From: Flammeovirga sp. SJP92
GTDB lineage: Bacteria > Bacteroidota > Bacteroidia > Cytophagales > Flammeovirgaceae
Length of the DNA stretch: 55,179 bases
Assembly: GCF_001583495.1 (NCBI RefSeq)
Contig: NZ_LQAQ01000016.1
Coordinates: 1-55,179, forward strand
Direction: 5' to 3'
The notes under the pieces are model-generated. The model was not told the origin of the DNA and searched no databases. It was given only the letters and a program-made list of their open reading frames with translations. Position numbers and translations under genes: made by a program. Below, piece after piece: positions 27,212-36,333 of the stretch. The first letter of the stretch is position 1. Each line of letters begins with the position of its first letter.

Positions 27212-28120
27212 TTATTCTTCTGAGACAAAAATCTCATATTCATTATTCTTTGTAGCTTCGTCATATAATTGACTTTCCAACTCACTACGAAGCTTTAATT
27301 TTCTTTTACCTAAGATCACTTTCTTTACTTGTTGAGACACAAATTGTAAAGGTGGTGTCTGATCAACTATCTTATAATCATCGATTTTAAAGATATATGT
27401 ATTTGATTCATCACTAGCCTCCCAAAGTTTATCTCTCTTCAATAATTTGGTTACCTCAGATTGTGAGTTCATAAATGGAGTTCCAAAAAGAAGTTCATCC
27501 AAATCTAACCACACAGAATCTTCCAAATGTACAAAATCTGCATAAGCAAAAGCAGAAGATCTCAATTTTTCTTTATCTCCCTCTTTTTTACTCTTTATCC
27601 AGCCTTTCACCTTTTTTAATTCCGGAGCCGAATTTGGATATCTTAAAAATGATCCTCTAACGATATTTGTTTTAAGTATAAAATCATCTGAATTCTGATG
27701 ATAGTAAGACTTGACTTGTCCCTCTGTCACCACCGTATCAAGATGTGATGTAATATACTCTCGCTCATATTCATGCATGATCAATTGGAACTTATACTCT
27801 TCTAATCTCCTATCTAAATCCAATTTCTCCACATCTACTTTAGAAGCGGCCTTTTCAAGAGTAATTACTTTTCTAACCCACGTATTAATGTATCTGTCTC
27901 TGATATTGATAGAATCTTTTCGTGACATTCTTGCTGTAAAAAGATTTTTTATTTCAGTATCATATAACACTTTGTCGTTTACTCTAGCCAATGGAATCCT
28001 AGAATTCTGTATATTCTCTTCTTCTATTGCCTTTGAAAATGATTCTTTAATTTGATCACATGATGAGGCAAACAAGAGTAAGCCTATCAAGCTATATATG
28101 TAGAAGTTTTTCTTAATCAT
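27212..28120 (-). CDS. PpiC/SurA_N-like lipoprotein without a PPIase domain
   Basis: A 302-residue lipoprotein (lipobox ASSC, Cys at about residue 21) placed directly before the SurA-like gene. The pattern IPLARVNDKVLYDTEIKNLF and the following charged helices resemble a SurA/PpiC N-terminal chaperone domain, and VKSYYHQNSDDFIL matches the linker that normally precedes a parvulin domain. The parvulin core itself (the Gly-rich GDLGW and FGYH motifs) is missing, so it is probably a chaperone-only paralogue. Co-transcription with its neighbour suggests a shared role in outer-membrane protein assembly. Confidence 0.8.
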   Translation of the reverse strand: MIKKNFYIYSLIGLLLFASSCDQIKESFSKAIEEENIQNSRIPLARVNDKVLYDTEIKNLFTARMSRKDSINIRDRYINTWVRKVITLEKAASKVDVEKLDLDRRLEEYKFQLIMHEYEREYITSHLDTVVTEGQVKSYYHQNSDDFILKTNIVRGSFLRYPNSAPELKKVKGWIKSKKEGDKEKLRSSAFAYADFVHLEDSVWLDLDELLFGTPFMNSQSEVTKLLKRDKLWEASDESNTYIFKIDDYKIVDQTPPLQFVSQQVKKVILGKRKLKLRSELESQLYDEATKNNEYEIFVSEE

Positions 28121-28274
28121 AAGGGCAAATTTAATTAATTAGAATTGCCGTGCATTATTCGTGACACACAATACTCCCTTTTTGATGAAAAAAAAGTATT
28201 AAAATTCTTTAAATTTAATCCCAAACATCAATTCTAAATACCCTTGAACACAGGTTAAGCTCGAAAAAATCTCC

Positions 28275-28282
28275 TATATTTG
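28275..28282 (+). promoter_or_regulatory. Candidate prfB -7 element
   Basis: TATATTTG fits the TANNTTTG consensus and lies 68 nt upstream of the prfB ATG. The nearest TTG (28244-28246) is 28 nt away, further than expected, so the -33 part is unconvincing. Confidence 0.35.
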
Positions 28283-28350
28283 GACTTTAATGGATAAAAA
28301 GACTTGACCGGATATGGAATCAAGTTTTTACATAAAGTAAGAATTTTAAT

Positions 28351-29424
28351 ATGAATGCATCTCAGCTGAAAGAGTTGAAAAACCGTGTCAACGCATTAGA
28401 TGGATACCTTGATATATCTTCAAAGAAAAATGAAATAGAAACCAAAGAAGCTGAAACTACCGTGGCAGGCTTTTGGGATGACCCCAAAACAGCGGAAGGT
28501 CTTCTTAAAGAAATCAAAGGTTTGAAATCCTGGGTTGATAAGTTTGATGAAATCAGTGCATTGCTTGAGGATTTAGAAACACTATTTGAATTTTTTGAAG
28601 CAGGTGATGTTGATGAAGAGGAATTGGATGCTGAAGGAAAGAAAACAGAAGAGGCTATTGAGGCGTTGGAATTACAAAAGATGTTGAGTAATGAAGAAGA
28701 CAGCCTAAGTGCAATGATGGAAATCAATTCTGGTGCTGGCGGTACAGAATCCAATGACTGGGTAGAGATGCTTTTCAGGATGTATAAAATGTGGGGTGAA
28801 TCACATGGCTATAAAGTAAAAGTCGTCAATACTAATGAAGGAGATGTTGTAGGTTTTAAACAAGCAACACTTGAATTTGAGGGCGATTTTGCTTACGGTT
28901 ATCTTCAATCTGAAATTGGTGTACATAGAATGGTACGATTAAGTCCATTTGATTCCAGTGGTAAAAGACATACCACTTTTGGATCTGTCTTCGTTTATCC
29001 CGTAGTAGATGATTCTATTGAAATTGAGGTAAATCCTGCCGATATTACTTGGGAAACTTTCCGTTCTGGTGGTGCCGGTGGACAAAACGTCAATAAAGTA
29101 GAAACTGCCGTTCGTTTACGTCACACATCAGGCATTATAGTTGAATGTCAACAAGAGCGTTCTCAATTACAAAACAAAGAGAAAGCCATTAAAATGTTGA
29201 AATCAAGACTCTACCAACAAGAGGTAGAAAAAAGGAATGCAGAGAAAGCTAAGGTAGAAAACTCTAAGAAAAGAGTAGATTTTGGTTCTCAGATCAGAAA
29301 CTACACAATGCATCCTTATAAATTGGTAAAAGATATCAGAACAGGTGTAGAAAAAACAGATGTTCAGAAAGTATTAGATGGAGATTTAGATGATTTCATC
29401 AAGGCATTCTTAATGCAAAATTAA
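28351..29424 (+). CDS. prfB: Peptide chain release factor 2, encoded in one frame
   Basis: Class I release factor that terminates translation at UAA and UGA. The 357 residues carry the RF2 anticodon-like tripeptide in RLSPFDSSGKR and the catalytic GGQ in SGGAGGQNVNKVETAVRLRH. Most bacterial prfB genes need a +1 frameshift at CUU UGA C around codon 25. Here the corresponding sequence is GGA TAC CTT GAT ATA, with no UGA, so the N-terminus MNASQLKELKNRVNALDGYLD continues in the same frame. The autoregulatory frameshift is therefore absent. The gene is monocistronic with a strong terminator and diverges from the SurA-like operon. Confidence 0.97.
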   Translation: MNASQLKELKNRVNALDGYLDISSKKNEIETKEAETTVAGFWDDPKTAEGLLKEIKGLKSWVDKFDEISALLEDLETLFEFFEAGDVDEEELDAEGKKTEEAIEALELQKMLSNEEDSLSAMMEINSGAGGTESNDWVEMLFRMYKMWGESHGYKVKVVNTNEGDVVGFKQATLEFEGDFAYGYLQSEIGVHRMVRLSPFDSSGKRHTTFGSVFVYPVVDDSIEIEVNPADITWETFRSGGAGGQNVNKVETAVRLRHTSGIIVECQQERSQLQNKEKAIKMLKSRLYQQEVEKRNAEKAKVENSKKRVDFGSQIRNYTMHPYKLVKDIRTGVEKTDVQKVLDGDLDDFIKAFLMQN

Positions 29425-29458
29425 TCCAAATACATCTGAATTTTTTGATTCGATAAAT

Positions 29459-29507
29459 AACCTTAAAAATACAAACGTAATTAATACGTTTATTTTTAAG
29501 GTTTTTC
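29459..29507 (+). terminator. Terminator of prfB
   Basis: A long hairpin (AACCTTAAAAATA, one extra C, AAACGTA paired with TACGTTT and ATTTTTAAGGTT) followed by five T, about 35 nt after the prfB stop. Confidence 0.87.
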
Positions 29508-29569
29508 TTTGTCTTCATCTACTTTTTTTTCAACTTTGTTCCACCATTTAAACACATTACATATATAAC

Positions 29570-31120
29570 ATGAATACAACTTCGGTTCAATTAGACTTCC
29601 TTAAAGAATTAGGGATTGAACAACGCAACCCTGCCTATTCTACTGGTAGAAAGTTTGCAAAACTAGATGAAACCCGTGAAACCCGTAAAATCTACTCCCC
29701 TGCTGACGGTGAATTGATAGCTGAAGTAGAAATGGCTACTGAAGCTGATCTTGAAATTATCATTGAAGAAGCTCAAAAAGCTTTTGAAATATGGAAAGTT
29801 TTACCTGCTCCAAAAAGAGGTGAAGTTGTCCGTCAGATTGGAGAAGCACTAAGAAAATATAAAGAGCCTCTTGGTAAATTGGTTACTTATGAAATGGGTA
29901 AAATTTATCAAGAAGGTCTTGGAGAAGTACAAGAAATGATTGATATCTGTGACTTTGCTGTTGGGCAATCAAGACAGCTTTATGGTCTTGAAATGAAGTC
30001 AGAGAGACAAGATCATAGAATGTTTGAACAATGGCATCCACTAGGAATTGTAGGGATTATTTCAGCTTTCAACTTCCCAGTTGCTGTTTGGTCATGGAAT
30101 TCAATGATTGCCTCAATTGCAGGAAATGTTTGTATCTGGAAACCTTCAGAAAAAACGCCTCTTACAGCTATTGCATGCCAATACATTCTTCAAGATGTGT
30201 TGAATGAAAATGATTTACCAGAAGGTTTATTCAGTTATATCATTGGAGATGCTTCAATTGGAGCGAAAATGTCTCATGATCAACGTTTCCCTCTGATCTC
30301 TGCCACAGGATCTACTCGTATGGGTAAGAAAGTAGGAGAAGCAGTGGGAGCCCGTTTAGGTAAATCATTGCTCGAACTGGGTGGAAACAATGCATTGATC
30401 ATCACTGAAAATGCAGATATTGAAATGGCCATCAGAGCAACAGTTTTTGGAGCAGTAGGAACGTGTGGCCAAAGGTGTACTTCTACTCGTAGACTAATTG
30501 TTCACTCGAACGTTTACGAACAAGTGAAAGAACGTCTATTAAAAATATACCCATCATTATCAATTGGCAATCCTTTAGATGAAAGTAAATTGGTGGGTCC
30601 ACTGATTGACAAAGATGCTGTTGATGCTTTCAAAAATGCAATTGAGAAAGCAAAGTCAGAAGGTGGAAAATTACTAATTGGAGGTGATTCATTCTATGCT
30701 GAAGGGCTTTCCGGCAATTATGTTTACCCAGCAATTATTGAAGCTGAAAATCATTATGAAATTGTGCAGGATGAAACCTTTGCTCCTATTTTATATCTGA
30801 TCAAATATACTGGTGAAGTAGAGAATGCTATTCAAATCCAAAATGATGTAAAACAGGGCTTATCTTCAGCTATATTCACTAATCACCTTTTAGAATCAGA
30901 AGCGTTTTTAAGTGCAGCAGGTTCTGACTGTGGTATTGCCAATGTCAACATCGGAACATCAGGAGCAGAAATCGGTGGTGCTTTCGGTGGTGAAAAAGAA
31001 ACTGGCGGAGGAAGAGAATCCGGTTCAGATTCTTGGAAAGCTTACATGAGAAGACAAACCAACACTATTAATTATGGTAGAGTCTTACCTTTAGCCCAAG
31101 GTATTAAATTCGACATTTAA
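29570..31120 (+). CDS. Aldehyde dehydrogenase, ALDH7/antiquitin-like
   Basis: NAD(P)-dependent aldehyde dehydrogenase resembling ALDH7A1 (alpha-aminoadipic semialdehyde dehydrogenase of lysine catabolism). The 516 residues include the cofactor region AFNFPVAVWSWNS and KPSEKTPLTA, ISATGSTRMGKKVGEAVG, the general-base Glu in LLELGGNNALII (about residue 270) and the catalytic Cys in GTCGQRCTSTRRL (about residue 304). The GGNNA and GQRCT-S-RR patterns are the reason for choosing the ALDH7 group. The substrate is inferred. No lysine-degradation gene lies nearby; the gene is monocistronic with its own terminator. Confidence 0.9.
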   Translation: MNTTSVQLDFLKELGIEQRNPAYSTGRKFAKLDETRETRKIYSPADGELIAEVEMATEADLEIIIEEAQKAFEIWKVLPAPKRGEVVRQIGEALRKYKEPLGKLVTYEMGKIYQEGLGEVQEMIDICDFAVGQSRQLYGLEMKSERQDHRMFEQWHPLGIVGIISAFNFPVAVWSWNSMIASIAGNVCIWKPSEKTPLTAIACQYILQDVLNENDLPEGLFSYIIGDASIGAKMSHDQRFPLISATGSTRMGKKVGEAVGARLGKSLLELGGNNALIITENADIEMAIRATVFGAVGTCGQRCTSTRRLIVHSNVYEQVKERLLKIYPSLSIGNPLDESKLVGPLIDKDAVDAFKNAIEKAKSEGGKLLIGGDSFYAEGLSGNYVYPAIIEAENHYEIVQDETFAPILYLIKYTGEVENAIQIQNDVKQGLSSAIFTNHLLESEAFLSAAGSDCGIANVNIGTSGAEIGGAFGGEKETGGGRESGSDSWKAYMRRQTNTINYGRVLPLAQGIKFDI

Positions 31121-31126
31121 GCACGT

Positions 31127-31166
31127 AAAAAGAGCTTCAAGTTTAAAAGGTTTGAAGCTCTTTTTC
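31127..31166 (+). terminator. Terminator of the aldehyde dehydrogenase gene
   Basis: AAAAAGAGCTTCAA pairs with TTGAAGCTCTTTTT, beginning 7 nt after the stop codon. Confidence 0.9.
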
Positions 31167-31350
31167 TTATCATACACATTAAACCTTACATTAAAAAGGG
31201 AAATAATGGATCATTTAATGGTCTATTTTTTTTGAGATTGCTCCTTCATTAGTTATATTGAATTAGAGATTATTTAACTAATACTGTTGGGTTTTCTCAT
31301 TACTCTCTTTACATACAATAGTATATACCTATCAGCTTTAACATTACTTT

Positions 31351-31761
31351 ATGGCTCAAAACAAATACTTTTCTGTGATGTTGATTGATGACAATGAAAT
31401 CGACAATCTTATAAACCAAAAAATGATTGAAGCTTCTAAAATAAGCGACAATATATTTATCCATTCAGGAGCAAAAAGTGCAATTGAGTTTCTTCGTAAC
31501 ATAGAAAAGCTTGGAGATATAGCCGATCAAGTTTTACCTGAACTTATTTTTTTAGACATTGATATGCCTCTTATGGACGGTTTTCAATTTCTGGACCTAT
31601 TTGATCAATTGGATGAAAAAACGAAAAGCAAATGTAATATAGTCATGCTTACCTCTTCGATTAACCCTCAAGATATAAGCAGATCACAAAACTATAGTTA
31701 CGTGAAGAAATATGTCAACAAGCCGTTGACTCAGAAAAACTTGTCATTACTAGAAATTTAA
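31351..31761 (+). CDS. Stand-alone response regulator receiver protein
   Basis: CheY-like receiver domain of 136 residues with no output domain. The acidic pocket is MLIDDNEID (about residues 10-18), the phospho-acceptor Asp is the first in FLDIDMPLMDG (about residue 70), the conserved Thr is in VMLTSS, and the conserved Lys is in YVNKPL near residue 125. Such short receivers are common in Bacteroidota and act as phosphorelay intermediates or bind a target protein. No histidine kinase is adjacent; the nearest is at 51663. The gene is monocistronic with a terminator about 120 nt downstream. Confidence 0.92.
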   Translation: MAQNKYFSVMLIDDNEIDNLINQKMIEASKISDNIFIHSGAKSAIEFLRNIEKLGDIADQVLPELIFLDIDMPLMDGFQFLDLFDQLDEKTKSKCNIVMLTSSINPQDISRSQNYSYVKKYVNKPLTQKNLSLLEI

Positions 31762-31880
31762 ATATACACACATGTAACAGTATCATTGTTAAACATGTTG
31801 AAGTAAGTCTTTAATTAGCAAAGTGAGAATTTTAAGGAGACGAAATTGTTCTCATAATTTTCTTACTTTTTTATTAACAT

Positions 31881-31912
31881 AAAAGGTATTGATGTAAAAT
31901 CAATACCTTTTT
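31881..31912 (+). terminator. Terminator downstream of the response regulator
   Basis: AAAAGGTATTGAT pairs with ATCAATACCTTTT with a 5-nt loop, then a T. It is 120 nt beyond the response regulator stop and, being near-symmetrical, may also serve the convergent minus-strand gene. Confidence 0.8.
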
Positions 31913-31986
31913 CATTCTCATATATTCAACGGACTATGGGCTTATCATACCAAATGAACGTTATGACATGCCCTTTATCTCAATTT

Positions 31987-33453
31987 CTATTCATTTTCAC
32001 CGCTTACATAACGAATAAATTGATCATCCATTCTGATTTGTCGAGTAGGAGCAAAAATATACGGGGATTTTATCTGAGTATACTTTGTAATAATGTTCGA
32101 TACTTTTGACATTTTATCCCGTTTTGCCTCACTCATACCTGTTTTGAGCATTTTCAAAAACAGTGAAATAGAAGGACAACTTTCTTTTCCCATCAAACGG
32201 ATTTGTCTTTGAATACTGTTAGCCAATTGATTAAACAGTTCGTAATCCCTGATACAAACATATTGTAAAGCCAACAGGCATTTCACCTCCAAAAATGCGT
32301 GAGGATATTTTTTCAAACTCACTTCGTTTAATAGGTTATTTAAGAAACGAGCTGCCTCATCAAATTCTTTTGCATGATAAGCCGACATTGCTCTGTATAC
32401 TACATAAGACACGTAGTTAGGAATATCTTCCTTATCTGGCTCATAATCAGCAAAAATATCTTTATTAGATTCAAATAATTCGGTTTGGGTATCGGTCTGT
32501 AAAGCCCTTTGTAATTTTGTCTGAAGGAACTGGGATGGGAAAGTATACAAATTACTATGCATTAATAACGGAACCACATCCTCATTGACAGAATCAAAAT
32601 ATTTGCTTGCTTTTCTAAATACACCATAGTGAGTGTAATATTCAAGCTTTAAAAATTCGAAAACATTGTGAAGGTGAAAATAGATGGAATCCATCTGATA
32701 TTGGTCAAATACCTGATCTATTTTCAAGAAAATATCCTCAATTGGTTCTACATCTTCAGTGTCTGAAAACTTGACATTTGAGTTGTCTTCTATAAATAAG
32801 CGATGAAAAATATTCATACAACTTTGATATACAAAAGGCCTGTGTGACTCATACAATTTACAAGTATTCTGCATTTCCTGATGCAGGAGATCCAATCCCA
32901 TTTTATCGATTTCATCACCTGTAAAGGCATAAACTCCAAACTTTTTGAAATAATCTGCCAATATATCTTCGATTTTATCCACCGCTAGCATGTAAGCAAC
33001 ATGCTTATTGTACAACTGAGAATAGACGAAATAATCAGGTGAATTAATATGAAGCCTTTTCAAAGCTTTATACACAACTGTCAACTCATTGGACAAATCA
33101 TAATCCAAAAGTTCTTTTTCCAGTTTTTTGAGTGTAACAATTGAAATAGCTCTTTTTTTGGTAAAAACCATCTCATGAATATTGGCCACTTTCTTCAGTA
33201 AGTCAGCCCTTGGGCTTTCCATCTGCTGCAGCAAATATTCTTCAATTTTTTGATTCAGCCTTGATCTTAAAGTATAATAAGCATTTGTATTCACATCTAA
33301 TTCAGACATTACCTGCTGATCAGATATCTTCTTTTCTCGCATAGAAGATAGTAGATATGCCGATTTCTCAGCATTACTTTCCATAAGAGAATTCCTTATT
33401 GCTTCGTAGTCTTTTTCAGATAATTGCTTTATGATATGTTTTAACCTCGCCAT
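31987..33453 (-). CDS. Conserved-looking helical protein, function unknown
   Basis: A 488-residue protein without signal peptide or membrane segments, therefore probably cytoplasmic. The N-terminal 90 residues are charged and helical (LKHIIKQLSEKDYEAIRNSL; then ISDQQVMSELDVNTNAYYTL, which has a helix-turn-helix feel). The rest consists of alternating helices with Tyr/Leu spacing reminiscent of TPR-like superhelical proteins, for example FLNNLLNEVSLKKYPHAFLE near residue 370. No catalytic motif or named family is recognised. It is monocistronic and converges with the response regulator; any functional link between them would be a guess. Confidence 0.75.
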   Translation of the reverse strand: MARLKHIIKQLSEKDYEAIRNSLMESNAEKSAYLLSSMREKKISDQQVMSELDVNTNAYYTLRSRLNQKIEEYLLQQMESPRADLLKKVANIHEMVFTKKRAISIVTLKKLEKELLDYDLSNELTVVYKALKRLHINSPDYFVYSQLYNKHVAYMLAVDKIEDILADYFKKFGVYAFTGDEIDKMGLDLLHQEMQNTCKLYESHRPFVYQSCMNIFHRLFIEDNSNVKFSDTEDVEPIEDIFLKIDQVFDQYQMDSIYFHLHNVFEFLKLEYYTHYGVFRKASKYFDSVNEDVVPLLMHSNLYTFPSQFLQTKLQRALQTDTQTELFESNKDIFADYEPDKEDIPNYVSYVVYRAMSAYHAKEFDEAARFLNNLLNEVSLKKYPHAFLEVKCLLALQYVCIRDYELFNQLANSIQRQIRLMGKESCPSISLFLKMLKTGMSEAKRDKMSKVSNIITKYTQIKSPYIFAPTRQIRMDDQFIRYVSGENE

Positions 33454-33671
33454 AAATTAGATACTGAGTGCTTTATTATTGCGTTGAAGAGACAATTCGA
33501 GAAAGTATGCCTTAATCAAGAAGATGAGGTTTAGTAGCAATAAAAATAGTAAACTTTTATCGAAATACTTAATTTTTCTATACTTCTCATATATAAATAT
33601 AAGAATTGATTTTTAAAAACCGATGTATTATTTCATGGTGTTATTGGATATAAAAAGTAAAATCACGTTTT

Positions 33672-34241
33672 TCAATTATTCTCTTTCCAAGTTCCAATCC
33701 AATTCTTTAAAATATCCAATCCAAATTCAGTTAATATTGCTTCAGGATGAAATTGAACACCAAAAACTGGCAAATTTTCATGTGCAATCGCCATTACTTC
33801 ACCTTCTTTTGAAGATGCAACTACTTTGACAGCATCTGGTACATTTGATAATATCAAGGAGTGATATCTCACTACTGAAAACTCTGCAGGAATTTTTTGG
33901 AATAAAGGTGATGGTTGGGCATCAATTTGTGATATCTTCCCGTGCATTGGTTTTAGTGCTTTTACTACCTTCCCTCCAAAATACTCTCCAATAGCTTGAT
34001 GACCTAAACATATACCTAATATAGGATGTGTTTTATGATAATAATCAATTACCTCTAACATATTACCCGCTTTATCTGGAGTCTCTGGTCCAGGTGATAA
34101 TACGATAGCATCATATTTATAAACTACAATTTCTTCTAAAGGGGTAGTATTTCTTACTACTTCCACCTTCTGTCCTAATTGAGTGAAATAATCTACTAAA
34201 TTATATGTAAATGAGTCAAAATTGTCTAATAATAAAATCAT
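33672..34241 (-). CDS. Glutamine amidotransferase, anthranilate/aminodeoxychorismate synthase component II
   Basis: Class I glutamine amidotransferase that supplies ammonia to a chorismate-using partner (TrpE or PabB). The start at 34241 (MILLLDNFDSFTYNLVDYF) gives the canonical N-terminus and 189 residues. The oxyanion strand is VLSPGPETPDKAG, the nucleophile Cys is in GICLGHQAIGEYFGG (about residue 78), and the His-Glu pair is in VFGVQFHPEAILTE (about residues 168-170). No trpE or pabB is adjacent. A lone component II outside a trp operon hints at a role in folate synthesis or a shared one, but sequence alone cannot decide. Confidence 0.92.
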   Translation of the reverse strand: MILLLDNFDSFTYNLVDYFTQLGQKVEVVRNTTPLEEIVVYKYDAIVLSPGPETPDKAGNMLEVIDYYHKTHPILGICLGHQAIGEYFGGKVVKALKPMHGKISQIDAQPSPLFQKIPAEFSVVRYHSLILSNVPDAVKVVASSKEGEVMAIAHENLPVFGVQFHPEAILTEFGLDILKNWIGTWKENN

Positions 34242-34267
34242 GATGCTTAGTTTATTTGAGCACAAAA

Positions 34268-34299
34268 ATAAAAAAGGGAAGTCATTTAACTTCCCTTTT
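34268..34299 (-). terminator. Terminator of the yqeY-cvpA unit
   Basis: On the minus strand AAAAGGGAAGT pairs with ACTTCCCTTTT, then T. It sits between cvpA and the amidotransferase gene, so the latter is probably transcribed separately or by read-through. Confidence 0.85.
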
Positions 34300-34301
34300 C
34301 T

Positions 34302-34862
34302 TTATAAATTTTCTTCAAATAATTCATGAATCTCTTTACTATACCTTTTCATGCTTGGCATTATGGTACCGCCGGCATCTAATACCCAATCGTTTAACTC
34401 CAACAATTTGGGATAAACCACTGAATCTTCTGTGACATCTTTGGGCAAACCTAAACCTGCTGAATTAAAAAGGCCTAATATTACAGACAGGGATAATGCA
34501 TATTTAAAACCACCTAACAAAAGTGCAGCTACATTATCCAAATCATCCAATACAGAATAGTCGATCTTATTTTGCAGCCATTTTCCTAACAGATTCAGTC
34601 CCATAGTTCCTGCAAAAAAGAAAACGACATAAGCAAAGAACACAGTGGATTTAGGTGTATTAACATAAGTCCTTGATGAAGAAAAAGCTCCAGCAACACC
34701 AAAGAAAATTAAAGAAGCACCTACTACAAATACCAATGTCGATATTATCTCTAATAAAAAGCCTCTTTTAAATCCTTTATAGGCACCATATACAATCATT
34801 CCAGCAAGAATGATGTCTGTGATTCTGATGTATGATGTAAAAAATCCTAAGTCTTGTTCCAC
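34302..34862 (-). CDS. CvpA-family inner-membrane protein
   Basis: A small membrane protein of the CvpA (colicin V production) family, 186 residues. Four hydrophobic segments are visible: near residues 14-30 (ITDIILAGMIVYGAYKGF), 33-53, 72-95 and 115-135. The sequence IILAGMIVYGAYKGFKRGF is the usual family start. The biochemical role is not established; relatives are linked to envelope homeostasis. It follows the yqeY gene by 22 nt and both end at the hairpin at 34268-34299. Confidence 0.88.
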   Translation of the reverse strand: MEQDLGFFTSYIRITDIILAGMIVYGAYKGFKRGFLLEIISTLVFVVGASLIFFGVAGAFSSSRTYVNTPKSTVFFAYVVFFFAGTMGLNLLGKWLQNKIDYSVLDDLDNVAALLLGGFKYALSLSVILGLFNSAGLGLPKDVTEDSVVYPKLLELNDWVLDAGGTIMPSMKRYSKEIHELFEENL

Positions 34863-34884
34863 TGTCTATATTAAATTTTTTGAA

Positions 34885-35334
34885 TTACATTAACGCTTCT
34901 TTTACTTTTGCAGAAACAACTTTCATATCTGCAACTCCTGCAAACTTCTTACCAGCTGCACCCATCACTTTACCCATATCCTTTGGCGATGACGCACCCA
35001 CTTCAGCAATCAATTCTTTTACTCCTGCAACAATCTCCTCATCAGACATTTGCTTTGGTAAGTATGTCTCAATCACTGCCAACTCCGCTAATTCAATTTC
35101 AGCTAAATCTTCTCTACCTGAGCTTTGGTAAGTTTCTGCAGACTCTTTTCTTTGCTTCGCTTCTTTCATTAAAAGCTTCAATTCTTCTTCAGTAGTTAGA
35201 ACATATTCTTTTCCTTGTGCTGTCTCTGCTAACTGAATCTTCGCCTTTAACTGTTTTAACGTACCTAAAGTTGCTTTATCTTTATTTTTCATGGCCGTTT
35301 TCATAGCCTCTTGTACTTTTGCCTTTAAGCTCAT
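34885..35334 (-). CDS. GatB/YqeY domain-containing protein
   Basis: A small helical protein of the YqeY family, related to the C-terminal tRNA-binding domain of GatB. Its 149 residues cover the whole family: KVQEAMKTAMKNKDKATLGT at the start, KQRKESAETYQSSGREDLAE in the middle, and the C-terminal EVGASSPKDMGKVMGAA motif with the Lys/Gly pattern conserved in GatB. The function of stand-alone YqeY is uncertain; tRNA or amidotransferase association is presumed. It is the first gene of a pair with cvpA. Confidence 0.93.
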   Translation of the reverse strand: MSLKAKVQEAMKTAMKNKDKATLGTLKQLKAKIQLAETAQGKEYVLTTEEELKLLMKEAKQRKESAETYQSSGREDLAEIELAELAVIETYLPKQMSDEEIVAGVKELIAEVGASSPKDMGKVMGAAGKKFAGVADMKVVSAKVKEALM

Positions 35335-35619
35335 TGTATTTATGTTAAGATTTAAAATCCATTTTCACCTACAAAAATAGCAACTTATTGCACGTTTACT
35401 ATCAAGTTACAAAAAACCTTCTGAAATACCTTTAAAATGCAATTGGATAAGCCTAATTCTAGAACAGAAACCCTCTAAATTTTGTTATTACCTCGAAAAG
35501 GAACGTAATTTTTAGTCTATTTTTCCTTTACAGTTTATTAATTTTCCCTTTTGTTATGCTTTTATAAATGGAATAAAGCATTTTTGCATGAACTTTAAAT
35601 TAAACTAGAAAATAGAATT

Positions 35620-36333
35620 ATGACTCGATTAAGCGTCAACGTGAATAAGATTGCGACCATTAGGAATGCAAGAGGTGGGGACAATCCAAATTTGGTGAAA
35701 GTTGCAAAGGATGCTGAACGTTTTGGTGCAGAGGGTATTACAATCCACCCTCGTCCAGACGAGAGACATATTACTAGGCAAGATACATACGATTTAAAAC
35801 CAGTTGTTACAACTGAATATAATATTGAAGGAAATCCTGAGCCTCGTTTTATGGAATTGGTACTGGATGTTGTTCCAGAACAAGCCACTTTAGTTCCTGA
35901 TGCAGATGATGCCATCACTTCAAATGCAGGTTGGGATACAATTAAAAACAAGGAATTTCTTACAGAAGTAACAGCAAAGTTAAAGGCCAAAGGAATAAGA
36001 GTTTCTATTTTCGTAGATCCAGATCCTAAAATGGTAGAAGGTGCTGCTGCATGTGGTGCAGATAGAGTAGAACTTTATACAGAACCTTATGCTGCTCAGT
36101 TTCACGAAAACAAAGAAGAGGCAATTGCCCCTTATATAAAAGCGGCAGAGAAAGCAGTTGAATTTGGGTTAGGTTTAAATGCAGGACATGATCTTGATTT
36201 GGATAACCTTAAATATTTCAATGACAATATCAAAGGTTTAGACGAGGTTTCTATTGGTCATGCTTTAGTTTGTGATGCTCTATATTTAGGTCTTGAAAAT
36301 ACTATTCAACTTTATCTAAAGCAGTTGAAGTAA
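35620..36333 (+). CDS. pdxJ: Pyridoxine 5'-phosphate synthase
   Basis: TIM-barrel enzyme that condenses 1-deoxyxylulose 5-phosphate with 3-amino-2-oxopropyl phosphate to form pyridoxine phosphate, the last step of DXP-dependent vitamin B6 synthesis. The 237 residues are standard. Diagnostic motifs: [29 protein letters not shown] (active-site His/Arg), [28 protein letters not shown], and near the end [12 protein letters not shown] and [12 protein letters not shown]. It shares one base with the next gene (TAATG at 36331-36335), which implies translational coupling. Confidence 0.96.
   Translation: MTRLSVNVNKIATIRNARGGDNPNLVKVAKDAERFGAEGITIHPRPDERHITRQDTYDLKPVVTTEYNIEGNPEPRFMELVLDVVPEQATLVPDADDAITSNAGWDTIKNKEFLTEVTAKLKAKGIRVSIFVDPDPKMVEGAAACGADRVELYTEPYAAQFHENKEEAIAPYIKAAEKAVEFGLGLNAGHDLDLDNLKYFNDNIKGLDEVSIGHALVCDALYLGLENTIQLYLKQLK

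Noticed and set aside
28362-28754. Ser-rich minus-strand frame over prfB
   Set aside because: Antisense shadow of a well-recognised release factor; no start context or family resemblance.
31121-31350. Possible small RNA between the dehydrogenase and response regulator genes
   Set aside because: Apart from the terminator at its left edge the region is plain AT-rich sequence with no convincing structure.
33600-33829. Short plus-strand frame near the amidotransferase
   Set aside because: It mostly overlaps the 3' end of the amidotransferase gene in antisense and has no supporting signal.
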